Source: Euglena gracilis (lineage: Eukaryota; Euglenida; Euglenophyceae; Euglenales). From it: 64,000 nucleotides of DNA. The position numbers and the translations under genes were made by a program. The first letter of the stretch is position 1. Each line of letters begins with the position of its first letter. A model generated the notes under the pieces. The model worked only from the letters and a program-made list of their open reading frames with translations. It was not told the DNA's origin and ran no database searches. The stretch lies in assembly GCA_039621445.1 (NCBI GenBank), contig CP154956.1:47907291-47971290 (forward strand). The letters run 5' to 3'. Of this stretch, positions 31,265-41,990 are shown one piece after another.

Positions 31265-32398
31265 TCAAGCACTTAGTGCCATATGATTGTAGCGGATGTA
31301 CACCTCACGGGCAAGTTTGTCGAACTCAATGCGAGTCCGGCCATCGGACTGAAAATCAGCGGAGCTGAACACACGTTCAACGGATGCCTGTGCGGCCGCA
31401 ATGGCTCCCAAAAGGCGGCCAAGGGAAGAAACGGTGGGTGAAGCATCCATCTCAACTGGCTCAACAATGAAATGAATGAATGAAGGTGGATACTTTGTAT
31501 AAAAAAAAACACAAACTACGATTGATTGTTGTCTGGCCTGGGGGGGGGTTGTGGCCCGAAATCAGGAAAGACCCCCCCTCCCCCGACTTTGTCCTGAGTC
31601 GGAGGGGGGACCCCCCGACTTTGCCCGAAGGACAAAGTCGGGGGGTCCCCCCTCCGACTCAGGACAAAGTCGGCAAATTTTATTCCGACTACTTTAGATT
31701 AGATAACCTGACTCTAGGTCTTGAAGCCTGGAATGTATTTTGGCAGGTGACAAGGGAACATAATCAGAACGAAGTGCATGAACAAAATCCAAAGTCCATG
31801 GTTGATCCAAAGAATTGTCAACAAGGCTGGAGAATTTTCAGCCTTTTTGCAATGAAAGGAAAACTCAAACGTAAAATCTTTGCGTTCCAGCCCTGGTTGT
31901 AAGAGTGCCCACTCATAACCAACGCAAACGCTTGAGCCATTTCAGCATTTGCTTGTTCGGATGTTTTCATGGATGTAGGGAAAAATTCCAACGGGGTGGT
32001 TGGGGAAGGGGGGGATGCCGGGGAACACCTCCCAAAAAAAGTGCCCCCCCCCCCCGCATCCTACATCAATGGTTGGAGTGAACTTGTGGTTTGCAAAACC
32101 ATCGAAAGTTTTTTGCTTCTTTGGACTGGGACAATTTGGAGACATTGAAGACACAGAGGATTGAGAATCTTCATGATTTGCGGGGCTCCTCCTCATAAGG
32201 GTGGACCACTGCAACCGGCACAACGTTGCTCCGGTGATATGCTTCGTAATGCTGAGTCATCCGGGTGATATTGGCCTTCTGAGTCCATTCGCAATGGCAA
32301 TAGTGGGCCTTGACTGCCTTCGCTACATCACAAACTGCCCCATCCTTGTTCTTCGGCACAAACTGTTCCCATATGGCATGCTTTCTGTGGCGACCCAT
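31265..32398 (-). pseudogene. hAT-type transposase, internally deleted
   Basis: Reading down from 32398, the N-terminus has WEQFV, then a cysteine/histidine pattern (C..AKAVKAHYCHC...R.TQHYEAYH) like a BED zinc finger. After a frame change (about 32200), CPSPKKQKTFDGF continues. LDFVHALRSDYVPLSPAKIHSRLQDLE (about 31705-31785) resembles the hAT region before the catalytic domain. The last part (31450-31265) holds AAQASVERVFSSADF, then IEFDKLAREVYIRYN, the hallmark of the hAT dimerisation domain. The catalytic core is absent; a GACTTTGTCC palindrome (31575-31670) sits at the gap. Intact proteins of this family move their element by cut-and-paste; this one could at most bind DNA. Confidence 0.78.
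31575..31670. repeat. GACTTTGTCC palindrome with GAA centre
   Basis: 'gactttgtcctgagtcggag' is mirrored by 'ctccgactcaggacaaagtc' around GAA at 31627-31629, with one mismatch next to the centre. Confidence 0.92.
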
Positions 32399-32567
32399 GA
32401 AAAAATCCTGAGAAAGGAGTGGGAAGATAAAAACTTTTCCTCATTGTGCCTTGCTTCAAAAAAAAAATTTCCATATTTTTCCACTCGGAAAAATATAATT
32501 TATGTTTCCTGGAAAAATTTCGGAAAAATTTCCATTATATTTTTCGGAAAAATTTCAAGTACAATCC

Positions 32568-32625
32568 TACCAGGGGGGGGGTCTTATATGGGGAGGGGGT
32601 CTTATATGGGGGGGGGGCATGGTAA
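32568..32625. repeat. TATAAGAC-variant fragment
   Basis: Two 'gggtcttatatgggg' units in G runs. Confidence 0.8.
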
Positions 32626-32654
32626 ACAAGTTGTGGCTGAGCCCAGATTTCAGC

Positions 32655-32895
32655 CTAAAAACGTGTTCAGCCCGCCAAATGCCTGCCCTGAAATTCGTGG
32701 TCATGAACACGTTTTCAATGAGGGCATCTGTGGCAATGACACGTTTTCCATTAAGGCATCTGTGGTTAGGCACGTTTTCAATGAGGGCATCTGTGGCAAT
32801 GACACGTTTTCGATTAAGGCATCTGTGGTCAGGCACGTTTTCCATTAGGGCGCCGTTTTTTGGGTCCGAATTTCACATTTTCGCGTTTTTGACCC
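32655..32895 (+). mobile_element. Minisatellite TIR element, left half
   Basis: Terminal motif 'gccaaatgcctgccctgaaa', then about six units around 'acgttttccattaaggcatc', then the 'gggcgccgttttttgggtcc' tail ending at 'gacccc'. It is joined directly to the 961-bp-family copy that follows. Confidence 0.88.
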
Positions 32896-33425
32896 CTTTT
32901 TCTGTCACTGGGAAATCCTAATTTCACAACTCAGGTGCCCCCCCAAAGGCCCTCAGGTCGTTGATTCGAAGAGAAAAAACGTTTCTGTAGGGTTTATTCA
33001 GCATCTCAAACCAAAAGTCACTGAAAATTGCCACAGGTTTCGACTCAGATTCTGGCCGATCCGACCATCGCGAGCGTATCTCGGGTTAGGGTACCACGTT
33101 ACCCCTCGATCGAAAGCTCTTTTCAACAGACGACCAGCGGTGCTCATCAGATCTTTCCACGCTGCACGGTACTCTATTTCCAAATCTGGGCCGATTTTCA
33201 CCAAATTTGGATATCCACCCCACTGGTCCAAGATGGCAAAATTCATTGTCCTTGATGGTTGAAACACTCATACCAGCACCTTAGGGCCACTTTTGGGCAC
33301 TTTTGGTGACATTTTTAGGAATGAAAACCGGACGCCGGGCTTTAGGACAGAACCGGCGTCCGGAAAGCCCGTGGGGGGGGACGCCGGTTCTGTCCTGAAC
33401 CCGGCGTCTCAAACGCCAGCTTAGG
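32896..33425 (+). mobile_element. 961-bp element family, 5'-truncated copy
   Basis: It matches about 14090-14655 (for example 'ctcgatcgaaagctctttt' near 33103). It ends in 'acgccgg' palindromes and lacks the first third. Confidence 0.88.
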
Positions 33426-33514
33426 CTGAAATCTGGGCTCAGCCACAATTTGTGTGTAAAAAACGTTTTTTTTTGTTTTAAAAAAGGGTGTTTTTTTTAA
33501 ATACCATGCCCCCC

Positions 33515-33672
33515 CCCCCATATAAGACCCCCCCCATATAAGACCCCCCCCTTGCCGGCCGAAGGCCGGCCCTTTGGCCGGGACCAACCCCCCCATATAA
33601 GACCGCCCCCATATAACCCCCCCCCTGGGATTTTGGCTCCTGAGGGGCGGTCTTATATGGGGGGGGGGCATG
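33515..33672. mobile_element. TATAAGAC-variant G/C-tract element
   Basis: Mirrored 'tataagaccccccc' ends enclose 'ggccggccgaaggccggcc' (33550s-33560s, GAA at 33561-33563). Confidence 0.85.
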
Positions 33673-34560
33673 GTAACACACTACCAATAGGGAAAAAACC
33701 TGTTTTAAACAACTTGTATGAAAACAGCCCGGGAACCTTGTGTGACCCCCCCGTGACCCGACTGAAGAACTGAGAGCTTGAGGAGCACTTTGTTCGAGGA
33801 ACAGCAACACGGGGAAAGGAAAGGTAACACCATGGAGGTTAGGTAGTCCACTTCGGGACCCCACACCCCCTCTCCCCCTTGTTCAGTTCACTTCGGAAGT
33901 GAACAACGGAGTCGCGAAACCCACCACCCTGTGTACCTGGTTGTCCCTGGGTCGTCATTATGAAGAAACTGTGATGGACGCTGTCGGGAGGTAGTGGTTC
34001 CTGTGTGCCACGGGGCCTGAAAGTTCGGCCTGGCCGTTTCCGGCCTCCCGCCGCATGTCGTCGGGCCGGGGACGTTTCGGCTCCGCCGCCATCGATAACC
34101 CCCATCTGGGGCACCTCAGATGCACCAGTGGCTTGCGCCTTGTCCCCTTGGGGAAGAAATTGTTGCTGCCGCCGTCCGGGGGGAGTCCTTGCCGTCCGCC
34201 ATGGAACTGGGAAGTTCGGCCCTGCCGTTTCCGGCCTCCTCCCGCTACACTCCCAAGCGGTAAGCGTTTGTGGCAGAGGGGGTGGCAGGACTGTGCAATC
34301 TGTGGGCAGCTGGGACCACCACTGTTGCTCCCAATGATTTCGATGCAATCTCCAGGGTCCTCTGTTTGGGGTTTCCTTAGGAGTTTCATTGGAATTTTGG
34401 AGCAGAATGTCTCACCAATCTTTTTAATGTTTTTGCTGAAATCTCTATGGTCCACTGCTGTGGTTTTCTCCTGGGGTCGAGCTTGTGGGAAAACCTTCTG
34501 CAGCATTTTGGGAAAGCACAAAGCCAAACCCAAGATTTGGGAGCAAAATGTCTGCGAATT
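33673..34560. other. No gene recognised; one local duplication
   Basis: 'gaaagttcggcctggccgtt' (about 34019) and 'gggaagttcggccctgccgt' (about 34208) are diverged direct repeats. A 305-codon minus-strand frame over 33958-34875 is lysine/arginine-rich because of the 'ttttcggctt' repeat and is not accepted as a gene. Confidence 0.4.
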
Positions 34561-34888
34561 GGGTCCACGAATCTTGATCGAGATGTCGATGTGCTGTGTT
34601 CCCGCCCATGAGTGTTTCATTTCGGCTTTTCGGCTTTTTGACACATTTTTTTCGGCTTTTCGGCTTTCTAGCCGTTGTTTTTCGGCTTTTCGGCGATAAT
34701 GCCGTTCACTTTTGGCTTTTCGGCTTTTTTGCCACTCATTTTTGGCAATTCGTCTTTTTAGCCCAATACTGCTGCGATTCTGCACTTTCTGTGGACGTCT
34801 TCTGTCTGGTCCTTCTTCCCTTTGTGCTTTGAAGGACTTCCTTATTTCGGACGTGAAACGTTCTGCGCAAGACATTCAGTTTTTCACC
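34561..34888. repeat. Element flank with TTTTCGGC repeats
   Basis: 'caagat..cgatgtgctg' at 34572-34596 repeats the monomer of 37854-38110 in the same orientation. It is followed by a run of 'ttttcggctttt' units (34620-34735). A diverged version of the latter lies at 37665-37765. The two flanks enclose the transposase-like gene. Confidence 0.6.
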
Positions 34889-36350
34889 ATGGCACGAAGA
34901 AGCAAGAAGACAGGAATTAGTCGTGTGACTGAGTGGAGAAGGCTGAAAAAATTTCTGGCTTCTGTTAATCAAACGTTTGGTGGTATTTGGGGGCTGGCTG
35001 AACACACCCCAGGACGTATTGTCCTTGTTGACACCAAACACAAGCCGTATGTGGACGATGTGAAAAAAAACGCAATCGACATGTGTTTTGAACGACGGTA
35101 CTGTGGTATATCCGGACGAACAACACGTGACGTCGCATTGGGAAGAACTGTCCCGTGGACATGTGTTCAACTAACGTGGGAGTATTTGAAAGGTCCAGAA
35201 ATGGAACGCCCCTTGAGCCGATATTCTGGTGGGTGGTCTTCAGCGAGTGTGGACCTTGTGCGAAAACTGGCACATGTACTCAGCGTCATGGAAGGTGGGT
35301 GGACACAACCTGACTGGCCCAAACCAGGTGAACTTTGGGTACGCTGGGGTGTTGATGGTGTTCCTCGATGGAAGACAAATTACCTCACCTTAACAATGGC
35401 CCTCACGGGGAAACACCAGCATTTTAAGTTGCATGCAGTGGAGCGGTACGCTCACTGTGCCGTTCTTCTGGGGACAGAAAGTATGGCTTCTGTGAAAGCC
35501 CTACTTCAAGGAGCTGGTTTTGATGCCGCTTTGGAGCATTTAGAAGGCTTTCCCAGGGTGCTTTTCATTGATGTGTTGTTTGTGACATCTGAGGACAAAA
35601 AAGAAAACAGATGTAACCTGCTTGGCCCCAGACACCTCTTTGAAAGGCACCCTATTTGCAACAGCCACTGTTGGAGGAAAACAACTGCGAATACGAAATT
35701 TCTTCGTGGGTGATCACATGGTGGAATACAAAGTGACAGGTGCAGATGGACCCACAGCAACCGCAGCCGGTCGGGAAATTTGCCCTTTCTGTGCTGCACC
35801 ACCCGCTGAGGTCACCAACTGGAATGCACTCCCACGAGAATTGGAGACAGCGTCACGGCCGTCAGCAATTCTCACAGCTCTTCCACGAACCCAAGTTCTT
35901 CCAGATGCAATGCATGGTGCACACAACGTCCTCCACAACATTGTCATACCACTCGTCTTACACCTACTTGATGGCAAGCTGTTTGCCACTGAAGCAAGAC
36001 AGATAGCTTGGACGGGTATGACAAAAACAGACGGCGGTGAGGAAGAAGAGAAGAAAGCAATTACACTTTCACTGAATTATTGGCGGCAGTCAAACTGGAA
36101 TTACATGCTGCAGCGTTTGGGGCCTCATGTGCCACAATGGCAACGCCTGCATCTGCAGGCATTGCTTCAAGACGGTTCTGCCATGGTTAATTTGGCATAT
36201 CAGGAAAGTGTGGGTGCTGAAGACTGGATAATATTCAAAGAAATATCAAAGGATATGCGGCAAAGACTTGCTACGTTACATGCGCCAGCCACCGTTTGGG
36301 GTCATGTTTGGACTTCACACCTGCCCCTTGCAGGGTTCCTCCCCTTTGCG
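34889..36350 (+). CDS. Transposase-like mobile-element protein of unassigned class, one frameshift
   Basis: The start ATG 34889 has a good context (CACCATGG) and a basic N-terminus (ARRSKKTG). The first frame runs about 235 codons with WGVDGVPRWKTNYLTLTMAL and GTESMASVKALL. The frame then changes near the A run at about 35596-35606. The second frame continues with APDTSLKGTLFATATVGGK, ICPFCAAP (CxxC) and LPDAMHGAHNVLHNIVIPLVLHLL. The order 'DG... / ES..S.K.LL / CPFC / D..H..H..L' reminds me of a large uncharacterised protein family found in repeats of many aquatic eukaryotes. An RNase-H-like nuclease is possible (D155 and the D of PDAMH as candidate acids), but I cannot name the superfamily. 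The C-terminal limit is unclear after about 36350. The frameshift means it is either recently broken or an assembly error. Confidence 0.55.
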
Positions 36351-36870
36351 TTTTTTCTTTCACATTTATCTTACCCAAACCCTGGGGGTGGGGAGGGCTG
36401 GACGATTTGCCAGGTTTGCCAGCCAACTGGGGATGATTTGCCGCGTTTCGCACGGGCTGGCAGCCGGACCACATTTGCCGGCCGCAAGGATGGGGCTCAC
36501 TGGATTGCTGGGTTTGTTTGCTGTTTACGCCAGGGCGTTGGAACTCTGAGGTCAGTTTCTCGCGACTTGGTCAACACTGTTCCCATTTGTTGGTCATGGA
36601 CTTGAAGGTAAGCACAGAGTGTTCAAGGCAGATTTGCAGCTTTCAGCGATCCCCGATCCCCTCCCCCCCCGGTCTGAAAAAGCCCCTGAATGTAAAGAGT
36701 TTGTTCAATTCCTTCCATTAAGGCTCTTGAAAAAAAATGCTTCTGTTGGATTTGGTTTTTCCAGTTTGGGGATATTTGCTTTTTTTGTTTCCCTTAGGGC
36801 CATTTTTCTGTCCATGGTTGTCATGAGGTGCATCACAACCCATGATGCCCACCCTGACCCAAATGGCCAT
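36351..36870. other. Probable 3' part of the element; no motif
   Basis: The open frame continues to 36605 but loses protein-like character. The stretch has GGTTTGCCA-type short repeats and no recognised domain. Confidence 0.35.
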
Positions 36871-36879
36871 CATGATCCA

Positions 36880-37060
36880 TGATGGCCATCATGACCCTAA
36901 TGGCCATCATGATCCATGATGGCCATCATGATCCATGATGGCCATCATGACCCATGATGGCCATCATGACCTGTGATGGCCTTCATGACCTGTGATGGCC
37001 ATCATGACCTGTGATGGCCATCATGACCCTTGAAGGCCATCACAACCTAGGATGGCCATC
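36880..37060 (+). repeat. 18-bp tandem repeat (gatggccatcatgaccca)
   Basis: Eight to nine units, each itself a near palindrome (GATGGCCATC). Confidence 0.92.
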
Positions 37061-37194
37061 TGCCAGGATGCCCCATGATGGCCACCATGTGTGCAATGCA
37101 TGTTTTGTTCTGGTTTGTGAGCCTCATTTTGGACCCCTCTTTTTCGTAGAGGAATTCTTTTTCCTGAACGAGATATGCACATAGAAAGACAGAA

Positions 37195-37318
37195 AACACA
37201 CATGCACGGGCGTGCAGCCACACACACCCACGCGCACACACATACACACACGCACATGCACACGCACGCACACACACACACACAAATGCACACGCAAACA
37301 CACAGACACACACGCACT
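37195..37318. repeat. CA-rich microsatellite
   Basis: Imperfect (CACA)n with CGCACA variants. 37320-37840 contains no recognised gene; it holds GGCTTTT/CGGCC hairpins at 37650-37790. Confidence 0.9.
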
Positions 37319-37839
37319 TCTCTTTTTCAAGAGCTTATACTGCACTCGTTGCAGAACAAAGTGGCGGAGGCACAACAGTGACAGCACGCACTTTTTTGAC
37401 AGCACCCGAACAGTTTTGTATTGCGATGTCTTTCCTTGCTAGTTGAGGGGTTGGCAAGTATGTCGTCGGAACAAACGGGGAAAGCCAGCCACGTTAAAAA
37501 AAAAGGCCACGGCAAAGAAAATGGGCGTTTTTTTCTGCCTCGTGCGGCGGCAGAATGAAGGGGTGCCTCAGTTTCACAAGGTCTTGGTGCTTCGCCCTCG
37601 GTGTCCCTTGCTCCCTCTTCGGTTTTCCTCGGGGGGGAGTTCGACAAGCCGGCTTTTGCGCCAGTGCTGCCGGCTAAACGGCTTTTCTGCCAAAAGGGCC
37701 CGGTGAAACGGCATATTCGCCGTTCAACACGGCTTTTCGGCCGTTTTCCACGGCTTTTTCGCCGCTCGCAGCGGCCGAAAAGCCGGAACGCCGTTTTGAA
37801 ACAATTCGGGCGCCCACGGGCGGGAACAAGCTGGGGCTG

Positions 37840-38110
37840 GCTCTCCCAGGGCTTGGGTCCACCAATCTTGATCGAGATGTCGATGTGCTGCTGCTGTTGT
37901 GGCTTCTCCTGGGGCTGGCTCTCCCAGGGCTTCGGTCCACCAATCTTGTTCAAGATGTCGATGTGTTGCTGCTGTTGCTGCTGCTGGCTCTCCCAGGGAT
38001 TGGGCCACCAATCTTGTTCAAGATGTCGATGTGCTGCTGCTGTTGCTGCCTCTCTGGGGCTGGGTCTCCCAGGGCTTGGGCCACCGATGTCGATGTCGAT
38101 GTGCTGCTGC
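37840..38110 (+). repeat. Tandem repeat, about 70-80-bp units
   Basis: Four units of 'ggctctcccagggcttgggt', 'ccaccaatcttg' and 'aagatgtcgatgtgctgctg' with CTG/TTG expansions. One isolated unit lies at 34561-34596. Confidence 0.92.
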
Positions 38111-38309
38111 TGGGTGGCTGAATCTCACCCTTCTTCTCCCGGGGCTGAGTCTCCCAGGGCATCATAGATGTCGCTGTGGACTCCGGGGTTCTTGAAATCC
38201 CCCGGGTCGGCGAGGCTGTCGTTGCAAATGAGCCAATAGGGTGAACACAGAGCGGATGAAACAATGAACTTCGAGAGGTCGAACACCTGGAACTTCAAAA
38301 TATACCCCA

Positions 38310-38371
38310 CATGGGGCTTTCACTTGTCCGACATTATATGCGAACGAAAAAAAATAGACACTCAGAAAGTG
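38310..38371 (-). repeat. Copy of the R2-like element 5' start, downstream flank
   Basis: On the minus strand this reads GCACTTTCTGAGTGTCTATT, a T run, CGTTCGCATATAATG and TCGGACAAG. Nearly the same sequence begins the R2-like element at 45978-45925, ending CATAAACATGGCTGACAAG. It may be the first part of a second, tandem element copy, or a target duplication plus chance similarity. Confidence 0.65.
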
Positions 38372-39070
38372 CTCAGAGCTAATGGGCGGTGGTGGGGCGA
38401 ACCGAATCCACCGACCAGTGGCACTGCCTACTGGATTTGTAAGTTCAGGGGAGAGGGAAGCTATGTACAGATGGGTTACATTCCGGCCACAGGACAGGAC
38501 GTATGTACAGGATGTGTTTGGGGGTGGGAGGGTAATGTACAGCCGGGGGAGCGGGTCCGTGGGGGATGAGGGGGGGGCGGGGAGGCCCAATATAAAGTGA
38601 GAGGGGAGGTCAGCGTGGGGAATTTGGGGGAATGGTTTTGGGTACGGTGGGGTCCGCCTGGGCCAGGCAGACAAGGGGGGGAAAGCGGCGTTCCGGTTGG
38701 TGGTAGGTGGGGCGGTGGCGGTTTGCGGCGGCGGCGGCGGCGATGGTGGCGCTGGTTCTGGTGTGGCTGGTCTCCTGCTGCCGGTTGCCGTTGTTGCGGT
38801 CGCCCCGGAGCCGGGCGGTGGTGGCGGTCTTTGGAGTGGTGTGCAGGATGGGGGTACCTTTGTAGGGTCCGTGGTAAAGGCTGGTCGGCGATGATGCTAA
38901 TGAATGACGTGCTTGGGTCGTAACAGGACAGTTACTTGTCGGAACAGGGATAGTGACAGCAGCTGGTAGTATTCAGCCTGACGGGTGGTTCGTATTTGCC
39001 CGTCGTCCCACGCTGTGCTCCTCTTGAACATACGTGCCAGCAGTTTGGAGCTCTCCGGTCCGAGTCCTCC

Positions 39071-41095
39071 CTAGGTGCCAAACGCCAAGGTTGCAAAGGA
39101 CCAGCCTCCATTGCGACAGGGGATGTCGTATTTCAGGTGTTTGGCTGTCTCACACCTCTTGAGGAAGGTCCGCCAGCGCTCTCGCGTCGCCGTTTGTTCT
39201 GCGCGCTGCCAGCCGTGCGCCACAGTGATGTCCACTGCTGTGGGTTTCCCGTCCTGCCAGCAGGCGAGCAAGAGGTCCGCTGGCCGGAGGGACGTGTCTG
39301 GCTGGTTGGGGACCTGCACTTCACGCTGCACGCCTTGGCCGTTTGAAGACAAGATGTTGAAAAGGGCGTCTTGAGCGGCATTATGGCGATTTGCGAAATT
39401 GTTGCGCACGCAGCAGAGGTTGTGATCACCATGGATATCCGTGGTGGACTGGCACCCGGCGCACTTGCCCTCGCTGTCCTCCAGGGGCACCCCCAGCCAC
39501 CATTTGAGGCCGAGGCAGTAGTCTGCCGGCTGGATGAGGGTGTGCATGGCGGAATTGGGGACAACGCTCATCCATCCGTGGCCTATGCCATTACTCTGCT
39601 CCAGGAGGCGAGCCTGATCTCGGGCGGGCATGCGATCAAGCAGGGCGTCTACTGTTACTTTGGTGATTTCTTTTTGCCACCATTTTTGCGAGGTATCGTT
39701 ACCGGAGGCGCAGGCGATCAGGGCTGGGTTGCGCAGGCGTTGGCTTTCTGGGTGGTTCGGCCCCAGGAGGGAGCAGAGGTCGTCAATGGTCGCCTGGCTA
39801 GAGGAGGTGTCTGGTTGGCTGGCGTAGTCTGGGCAAGCAATCCTCCGGTGGCCGTTTGTGTAGAAGGAGCACAGTGCGGCTGTGCGGGCGGCCGCTTGGG
39901 TGACTGTGGGAATTCGGATGCCACATCCTCCGTGTGCCAGCGGCAGGGCAGCCTGCAGGCGTTGGTCTGAGGTGAGCGCTTTGCCGAGAACGTCTTCAAA
40001 GGCTCCCAGGATACTCTCGCTGCATCTGGTAACACTGTCTTGGGAAGCATAGGAATCCGAGGCACGCAAGAGATGATTGACGCGGCAGCCGTCCAAACAA
40101 GCGCGCAACAGGTGGTGGGCTAGCTGAGGGTCCGTGACGGAAGTGACAAGGTCCGTTGCGTGTTCGATGTGATCAGTGGCCAGTGACCACGCTGTTGTCG
40201 TGCAGGTGCTGGTAGTTGGAAAGTCTACAGGGCAACCCAAGACCGTCACCCCGGAACCCTCCGTCCAAGGAACCAGCTGGACTTGAGCCTTGGAGGGCAG
40301 CAGGTGAGCTGCTGGCCCCCAGAGGGTGCATTTGGAGAGGTTCAGCTGGACCCCGGTGCGTGATCCCTCTCGTTGAAGGTATAGGAGGCACTCCTTCAGT
40401 TCGGTAGGCTCCCCGATAAGTAGCCCATCATCGAGATACCAGATAGACCAGAGCAGTTCGGTGTGCCGGCGGACTGTTTCTACCAAGGTCTGCAACCCCA
40501 CGGCGAACCCGACAGGCCCAAGTGGGCAGCCCTGGTGAGTGCCCCGGCTGGAGGGAAGGATGCGCCCGTCGCAGAACAACGGAGCCGGTTGCCCGTAGGC
40601 AAAGCGCAAGTAGTTGAACAGGCTGGGCGTTCTGGTGCGGGCCTCTTGCAGAAGGACCGTGCGGTCCAAGCAGTTGAAGGCGTTTTTCAAGTCCACTTGG
40701 AGCATGGCCCAGTTCCCGCGTGGGTCAAGCTTGCGCACCATGTTCTGCGCTCCGATGGCAATGGATTCCGCCGCGTTTGGAAGCCCGACGCCGGCCTGTA
40801 GGGGGGCAAGCTTGGCGACGTCCGACTTGCCGGTACCGGTGCGGAGGAGTGCTTTCCCCACGAGGCGCCGGATGGTTTCCCCCACAGCAATGGGGCGGAC
40901 ACCGTCGTCCTTTTTTCTGAGGGGGGTCAGGTTAGCCGCGCACCACCACGGCGCATGCTCCTGAGGGAGAGCACCGGTGACCCAGGCTTCTGTGAGCCGG
41001 GCGAGGGCGGACAAGAGGCGGGCTCCATGCCCTGCGCGGCGGACGGCGTCCTGCAGGTGGCAGGGGCGCAGTCCAGATGGGCCCGGTGCCGAGGT
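39071..41095 (-). CDS. Reverse transcriptase and restriction-like endonuclease (ORF2, C-terminal part)
   Basis: The reading is open for about 675 codons down to the stop at 39071. GPSGLRPCHLQDAV (about 41085-41045) precedes the fingers. Residue numbers here count from the TTG codon at 41014: GVRPIAVGE 38-46, LQVDLKNAF with the first catalytic aspartate at 108, GCPLGP 162-167, YLDD 193-196 (DNA 40427-40438). QLAHHLL and GGCGI mark the thumb. The zinc knuckle C518..C521...H531..C534, then RHN 543-545, E565, RPAD ending at D580 and AVD595ITV form the restriction-like endonuclease (PD-(D/E)xK fold) typical of R2-type elements. All catalytic residues are present. It would nick target DNA and prime cDNA synthesis on it. 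The true upstream boundary is in another frame (see 41096-41962). Confidence 0.9.
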   Translation of the reverse strand, partial: TSAPGPSGLRPCHLQDAVRRAGHGARLLSALARLTEAWVTGALPQEHAPWWCAANLTPLRKKDDGVRPIAVGETIRRLVGKALLRTGTGKSDVAKLAPLQAGVGLPNAAESIAIGAQNMVRKLDPRGNWAMLQVDLKNAFNCLDRTVLLQEARTRTPSLFNYLRFAYGQPAPLFCDGRILPSSRGTHQGCPLGPVGFAVGLQTLVETVRRHTELLWSIWYLDDGLLIGEPTELKECLLYLQREGSRTGVQLNLSKCTLWGPAAHLLPSKAQVQLVPWTEGSGVTVLGCPVDFPTTSTCTTTAWSLATDHIEHATDLVTSVTDPQLAHHLLRACLDGCRVNHLLRASDSYASQDSVTRCSESILGAFEDVLGKALTSDQRLQAALPLAHGGCGIRIPTVTQAAARTAALCSFYTNGHRRIACPDYASQPDTSSSQATIDDLCSLLGPNHPESQRLRNPALIACASGNDTSQKWWQKEITKVTVDALLDRMPARDQARLLEQSNGIGHGWMSVVPNSAMHTLIQPADYCLGLKWWLGVPLEDSEGKCAGCQSTTDIHGDHNLCCVRNNFANRHNAAQDALFNILSSNGQGVQREVQVPNQPDTSLRPADLLLACWQDGKPTAVDITVAHGWQRAEQTATRERWRTFLKRCETAKHLKYDIPCRNGGWSFATLAFGT

Positions 41096-41962
41096 GCGGG
41101 CATGCGCAGTATGGCGTCACGGAGCAGTTCCTGCCACTGCACATTCTCACCCACCGGGAACGGGGGCGTCAATGGCAGCGATTCCATAGGGACAGGGCAG
41201 CCGGTGGGGTGCAGGTCTTCCAGTTTGGACCAGACGGCAGGATCGGAAGCACGATGGGTGCCATCCGAGAGCAACACCTGTAGCGCCTTGGCGGGGGCAC
41301 CTTCGCCCACAAGCGTGCAGGCCAGGACCGCATCGGGTACTGATGCAGCGTCCGTGCGGGCCCGCTTTGCGGCCCGCGTCTCAATCAACCCTGAGGGATT
41401 GGCAGATTCCAACTGCGTGAGTTCCTGCAGCAGAGTGGTGTAGGCGCCTTGCCGGAAGAGACGGTCGCGCCTCAGAATAGCGGCTGCAGTGTCTTCCGCG
41501 GTTTCGCGCCCTCGTCCAGGGGGGCCGCGCATGACGAGTTTGGGGAAGCAGAGCACAGCGAAAAGGGTGTCAGGGGTTGGTCGGCACACGTATTCCTCGA
41601 TGAGGTCTGTCAGCGTCTCAGTGACCGCGCGCTGTGCTGCAGCTGGCACGTGCAGTAATGTCCGTGCTCGGTGGCCAAGGACCGTCTGGAGTCCATCAGG
41701 TGAAGATGGGATCACCGGACGCGCGGCGGCAGCGTGGCGCAGGTCGTGGGCATTGCCGTGTGGATCAAGTACCACGGCCGCACTGCCGGTGTCAGAGGGG
41801 TGGGCCAAGTCAGGAGCGAGGGGTCCAACGGGGGCGTCATTAACTGTTGGCCGGGCCGTCTGCGGGTCCATGGGTCGCTGGCGCCCCCCTCTGGTTGGTC
41901 CAGGGTTCTCCTCGATGTCGCCACAGGTGAGCAGGCTCCCCCTGCCCAAGGTATGCTGTGTG
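41076..41962 (-). CDS. ORF2 N-terminal linker domain after the 2A motif
   Basis: Frame open from 42060 to 40927, used here from the GDIEENPGP motif (41922-41896) to about 41080. Content: PTVNDAPVGPLAPDLAHPSDTG, LQTVLGHRARTLLHVPAA, DTLFAVLCFPKLVMR, FRQGAYTTLLQELTQ, LVGEGAPAKALQVLLSDG, ELLRDAILRMPAPR. No named domain, but the same blocks in the same order recur in the broken copy on the plus strand (21962-25690), so this is a conserved part of the protein. The frame change to the RT occurs between MPAPR and GPSGLRP (about 41070-41095). Confidence 0.75.
41896..41922 (-). other. 2A-like motif 4, GDIEENPGP
   Basis: Preceded by GSLLTC. It matches the D(V/I)ExNPGP consensus at which ribosomes skip the last peptide bond, between G and P. 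Located just before the linker and RT segment. Confidence 0.85.
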
Positions 41963-41963
41963 T

Positions 41964-41990
41964 GGGTCCCGGCTGCCGATGAACGTCCCC
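41964..41990 (-). other. 2A-like motif 3, GDVHRQPGP (non-consensus)
   Basis: Preceded by GSLLTC like motif 4. It lacks the consensus glutamate and asparagine, so skipping would be expected to be weak or absent. It is a DNA-level duplicate of motif 4, 68 bp away and therefore in another frame. Confidence 0.7.

Noticed and set aside
33958-34875. 305-codon lysine-rich minus-strand ORF
   Set aside because: The SRKAEK repeats come from the TTTTCGGC DNA repeat, and the real gene at 34889 starts on the other strand.
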